Assembly: GCF_000972845.2 (NCBI RefSeq) | Contig: NC_040020.1 | Location: 844,009 to 908,008, forward strand | Reading direction: 5' to 3' | Source: Larimichthys crocea | Lineage: Eukaryota > Chordata > Actinopteri > Sciaenidae | DNA: 64,000 bases | Shown: positions 59,554 through 64,000 of the stretch, one piece after another | Layout: the number at the start of each line of letters is the position of its first letter | Numbering within the stretch: position 1 is the stretch's first letter | Notes under the pieces: generated by a model | What the model saw: only the letters and a program-made list of their open reading frames with translations | Told to the model about the DNA's origin: nothing | Databases searched by the model: none | Position numbers and translations under genes: made by a program

Positions 59554-60439
59554 GATGCCCAGCAAGAGGTGCTGCAGCCGGGGAGTGAGCAGCGATGGGG
59601 GGGTCCCTCCTGGAGCTGCTGGTGCAGAGCTGAGGACACACTGAATGAATGAATACATAACAATTATAACTTTTATTTAAGATGTTCTACAGCCAGAGGT
59701 GGAAAGTAACTGAGTACTTCATGTTACATTAGAGAGGGAAACATCAAACCTTTTATTTAACATTTACCTGACAGCTGTAGTTACACTGTTAATGTTTCTT
59801 ACATCACTCTCATGGCTGCATGTTGATGAGGTGTAATGGAGGAAAAGGCTCAACAGGTTTATGGTCAAATAAAATCTGATACTGATGCAGAGTTCAAGGC
59901 TGAAACCTTTGGCTACATGTGTGACGGAGCAAAGCTTCGTCTCTGGTAGCTTCACTTGCATTTTTAAAGTTTTTCATTCCAGAAATCAGTCACCAACGAG
60001 TCCTAATGTTTAGATAATTATAGTTATTATTGTATTATACGCAGTGCTTCAGAAATCTTCATCTATTTGTCTTAAATTTGCAGAAAATTTAAAGTAAAGT
60101 ACCAGGAACTTGAAAAATGCTGTAACCTGAATTAATCTTTTTTGATGCAAAAGTTTCATTTAATATAAATAAAATAAACGATGCTCCAGACATTTATTCA
60201 AAATTTAATATTTACTTAATATTTACATTTGATTGTGACGCTGCAGCTTTAATGTCCAGTGTGTTTATTTACAGAATATTCAGAACTTCTGCGACGTCTC
60301 TGAACTGGCTGATTCATTCTAGAAGCTGAATCTTCTGGAGTCAGAGACAGAACAGCAGTCTGTAAAAACTTCTTAGTACTAAGACCTGATGAGGCGACGA
60401 CGCTCAGTACAACAACCAAAGAGTCTGCTTAGCGAGCCA

Positions 60440-61165
60440 CATACGGTCTGGTCTCAGTCTGGTCTCGGTCTGATCTTGGTCTGGTCTTGGTCTTAGTCTT
60501 GGTCTTAGTCTTGGTCTGGTCTTGATCTGGTCTTGGTGTGGTCTTGGTCTTGGTCTGGTCTCAGTTTAGTTGGTCTTGGTCTTGGTCTTGGTCTTGGTTT
60601 TGGTCTGGTCTTGGTCTTGGTCTTGGTCTTGGTCTTGGTCTGGTCTTAGTTTTGGTCTTGGTCTGGTCTCGGTCTGGTCTCGGTCTAGTCTGGTCTCGGT
60701 CGTGTTCTTGGTCTTGGTCTGGTCTCGGTCTTGGTCTGGTCTTGGTCTTGGTCTGGTCTTGGTCTTGGTCTTGGTTTGGTCTTGGTCTGGTCTTGGTCTT
60801 GGTCTTGGTCTCGGTCTGGTCTTGGTCTTGGTCTGGTCTTGGTCTGGTCTCGGTCTCGGTCTCGGTTGTGTTATTGTTCTTGGTCTCGGTCTTGGTCTGG
60901 TCTCAGTCTTGGTCTGGTCTCGGCCTCGGCCTTGGTCTTGGTCTGGTCTGGTCTGGTCTCTGTCTCGGTCTTGGTCTGGTCTAGTCTGGTCTTGGTCTCG
61001 GCCTTGGTCTCGGTCTCGGTCTGGTCTGGTCTGGTCTCTGTCTCGGTCTTGGTCTGGTCTAGTCTGGTCTTGGTCTCGGCCTTGGTCTCGGTCTCGGTCT
61101 GGTCTTGGTCTGGTCTTGGTCTCGGTCTAGTCTTGGTCTTGGTCTCGGTCTCGGTCTCGGTCTCT
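60440..61165. repeat. ~0.7-kb hexanucleotide array (GGTCTT/GGTCTG/GGTCTC)
   Basis: The + strand is built almost entirely from GGTCTN N hexamer-related words with almost no adenine. The SWSW/LVLV ORFs are artefacts. It lies in the intron between the myrfl 5' UTR exon and its first coding exon. Confidence 0.95.
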
Positions 61166-62423
61166 CCTTTTCACTTCACGACATTTATCTGAAATCTTTT
61201 GTAACTTTTTCACAAAGTCAGATCAAACAAAATAAACATAATTAACATTCTGCATAACGAGTTCTTCGTTTGGTACTTTAGGTTCATTGTGACGCGACTT
61301 ATTATTTCTACGTGAAACATGAAGGACGTCTTTTCTTTTCAGTGTGAGGAGCTGCAGATTCATAAAAACTCTTCAGGACAGAAAGAAACGATGAAGAACA
61401 AACCGACATGACCACGTTCTTTACTTCAGTACAACACGACAGAAATACTCGAGTACAAGTAAAAGTATCGTCAGCTCCAACTGTGCAGTAAAATGTCTGA
61501 TATCTGATTTTATGTGACATTATTAGATTATTAATACTGAATATATATAGTATGAGTGCATAAATATTATATGTGACATGATTAAATTGAATTTATTGAA
61601 TTATACATAAACAAATTATTGATCTTATTTCTATGTTTGGCCTTTGGACTGCAGTTTTGTACTAATAATAATAATGATAATGATAATATGTGAGTCGCTG
61701 GCTGAACAGAAAATGTTGTTGCTGTTTTATAACGAGACAAACTTTAATAATTTATCAGATTATCAAATGTGTTTTAATTTGTTAAAGTATAAAATAAATG
61801 TAATGGAGTAAAAAGTAAAAGTACTTGAAGGATAAAATAGAAATACTCGAGTACACGCCGGCTGTTGATTTTGTGTTTATAGTTCTGTCGCTCACGTTTC
61901 TGTCGATGAACATTAAACACAGTCAGATAAAAATATGGAAACAGCTGGTGGAAATATTGAAGTTACCGTCGTCATGGACGTCGTCTGAGTTTTTACTGTT
62001 TAAACAACTTGTGAGGGTTTACATATTATATATTATTCATTATATAAATGATATTGTGTTATTAAGAAGAATGTAAAGATGATTTTTGACACCTGTGAAT
62101 TTAAAAAAGGTTTCCAGGTTTAGATTAGTTTTTAATAACTTTAGATTTTTGACACATTTTATTATTGATGCTGAAAAAGAATGACATGGAAAACATGTCC
62201 GCGGTTCTTTATTTGAATATTCAGGATGATTTTGCTCTTTTTATAAACTCTTATTTTGAAAATCCAGAGATTTCATTAGTCTGTTTTAAATGTGAAACAC
62301 GACGAGTCCGATGAAACAAACTCGACACAAACAGCAGCGGACATGTTTGTTCACACACACACCTGTCTTCTCTCGCCAAGATGGCCGCCGGTCGATGAGC
62401 GCTGGTCTCTGACTTTGTCTCAC

Positions 62424-62600
62424 CTGCTCGTCTCCAGGTGTCTCCATGAGACAGAGACAGGCTCCTCCACACCTGTCCACTCTTCTTCTGTGCTTTGAAT
62501 TCAGATGAATATTTCCTGTTCAGTTCCTTTTTCTTCTTCTTGATGTTTGTGGCGTCGGCGGATCGTCTCTGTCGGCCAGATGAACTCTGAGCTTTGGACA
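62424..62600 (-). other. myrfl: Probable myrfl 5' UTR exon (right boundary uncertain)
   Basis: On minus, GAGACGAGCAG|GTGAGAC is a consensus donor at 62,424. An acceptor TGTCCTCAG|C at 59,629 precedes the coding start at 59,553. The upstream part is not bounded. A CCAAGATGGCCGCC YY1-type site lies at 62,376-62,389, just inside the intron. Confidence 0.45.
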
Positions 62601-62639
62601 GGAAAACACATTCACACACACCTGACGCAGGCGTATAGC

Positions 62640-62672
62640 ACACCTGTGTGTGTGTGTGTGTGTGTGTGTGAT
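62640..62672. repeat. (TG)n microsatellite
   Basis: About 13 TG dinucleotides upstream of the probable myrfl first exon. Confidence 0.9.
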
Positions 62673-62919
62673 GAGGCCATAAACCAGTTATCTTACTGGA
62701 AGTGCACACACATGATGTTTGTATAGCAGTACTTGTGAGGACTCTCCCTGAAACCCTGAAATAAACTTTAATAATCAAACTCCGGTTGACCCACTCTGAC
62801 CTGTGATCAGCTGAACGGTGTCTCTGTCATTCGTACGTCTGTTCTCACACTATGTAACTTTGGGCTCCGGGTCGGGAGAAGTACGTAACGCTTTACGGCA
62901 CTAAGTCACACAGCAGCAA

Positions 62920-63055
62920 CTATTTCACTGATTCTGGTGAAACTGGATCATATTTTATGGAGGAAATGTTTTCTGGTTTTCCCTCTGATGTCCTCCGGCT
63001 GCTCCGCCTCAACTCTCTGTGATTTACAGAGTTTATGATGGACAGTGAAGTAAAC
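62920..63055. repeat. Third copy of the 3.7-5.5 kb inverted-repeat arm
   Basis: Matches the reverse complement of about 5,425-5,560 almost base for base (AACTATTTCAGTGATTCTGG, TTTTATGGAGGAAATGTTTT, CTCCGGCTGCTCCGCCTCAA). This shows the family is dispersed. Confidence 0.85.
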
Positions 63056-63504
63056 TTGATTCATAAAGTTGTTACTTTGGTGAATCGCGTCCACACTTTG
63101 GAACGTTTAAGTGAAGAAAGTCTTGTTAACCGTGCGGTTGGATTAGCAGCTGTTTGCACACGTCAACACTTTTATTTGCAGATGTTTGAAGTGTTAAAAA
63201 AGAGAGAAGGCCAAAATAATATCTTAAAACAAAAAAAGAACGACATCAACACATACGTAACTGTTACATGTTCTCTTTTTAAACAGCAGTTATGTGATAA
63301 ATGTTTCAGTCTGCGTCTATGCGCTGCAGATCAAAGTGATGTTGAGCTGAAGAGACAAAAACAAGATTTCACTCAAAGTTTTTGCTTCGTTGTTTGAATA
63401 GATCCTGTTAAGTGTTCTTTACAAATGTAGAAATGAAAGCTGCCTCTCATCTCCCAACCCTTCACCCTGACCCCGACTCAACCCTGACTTCTCCAACTCC
63501 TCCC

Positions 63505-63505
63505 C

Positions 63506-63551
<46 letters not shown>

Positions 63552-63690
63552 CTCACAGTGTCTCCAAACTGTGGAGTCCGTGGAAGCAGTTCGTTCCCAT
63601 GGAAACGATCCTATTGTTGTTGAGATGCCTATGGAGAAAGAGAGAGAGAGACTGATGGACTAATGAAGCAGACAAAGAGTGTGTGTGTGT

Positions 63691-63735
<45 letters not shown>

Positions 63736-63905
63736 TTTTTTAAAAAGGGGCCCCAGGGCCTCTCAAGAAGGCTTTTTTTTTCTTTTGGTAATTTCATGCA
63801 AATTAGCTTAAAGCCGATTGGACAAAAGAAATGACAGCAGACTTCAATGCTTCCGCGCTGAATGCCATCACACACACACACACACGCACGCACACACACA
63901 CACAC

Positions 63906-63940
<35 letters not shown>
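63505..63940. repeat. Cluster of (AC)n/(TG)n microsatellites at window end
   Basis: AC run about 63,510-63,546, TG run 63,680-63,733, AC runs 63,867-63,884 and 63,890-63,936. The TG and the following AC runs are complementary and 130 bp apart, so they could form a cruciform. No gene is seen from 62,780 to the end. Confidence 0.9.
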
Positions 63941-63941
<1 letters not shown>

Positions 63942-64000
63942 GCATGATATTGAGGAGCTATTACAGACGTTCAGGGACCGTCGCTGCTTCGGTTAAAGCG

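Noticed and set aside
60538..61192. SWSW/LVLV ORFs of up to 186 aa
   Set aside because: Artefacts of the GGTCTT hexamer array.

Overview
The window is vertebrate nuclear DNA, almost certainly from a ray-finned fish. The evidence is multi-exon genes with short introns and GT-AG junctions, abundant (CA)n/(TG)n microsatellites, teleost-type MITEs, a tRNA-derived SINE, L2-like and other LINE fragments, and the gene set. I rebuilt six protein-coding genes by hand from exon translations and splice phases. For all six the coding exons add up to a whole number of codons.

Layout. About 1-15,000 has no gene I can name. It holds tandem and inverted repeats, long CA/TG runs, a ~1.2-kb purine-rich tract, and two orphan candidate exons on the minus strand (11,895-11,930 is good, 7,241-7,560 is weak). 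Next come a CYTH-domain (CyaB/thiamine-triphosphatase-like) gene on minus (15,271-17,229), its CpG-rich promoter with TATA and YY1-type elements, and an 18-bp minisatellite. best3 (bestrophin-3, 648 aa) lies on plus (19,570-28,093), tail to tail with a pepsin-family aspartic protease of nothepsin/cathepsin E-D type on minus (29,010-32,310). cct2 (CCT-beta, 535 aa) is on minus (34,779-39,590), with one hAT-type MITE in intron 1 and a second just upstream of the start codon. A small coiled-coil gene (132 aa) is on minus (41,989-45,871). myrfl (myelin regulatory factor-like, 932 aa, 23 coding exons) is on minus (47,886-59,553), with a probable 5' UTR exon near 62.4 kb.

best3, cct2 and myrfl are also neighbours on human 12q15. 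This supports the paralogue calls (BEST3 rather than BEST1, MYRFL rather than MYRF), which the protein sequences favour as well. The genes have no obvious shared pathway: a Ca2+-gated anion channel, a secreted or lysosomal protease, a cytosolic chaperonin subunit and a membrane-released transcription factor. The linkage looks like conserved synteny.

The most unusual structure is in the non-coding DNA. A 42-bp minisatellite occurs at six loci, and at all five genic loci it has the same orientation relative to the host gene. Dinucleotide microsatellites abut at least ten splice junctions; in one case the repeat itself is the splice donor, and in another, complementary repeats bracket cct2 exon 9. 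Two hAT MITE copies have intact 8-bp target-site duplications. best3 appears to contain a GC-AG intron.
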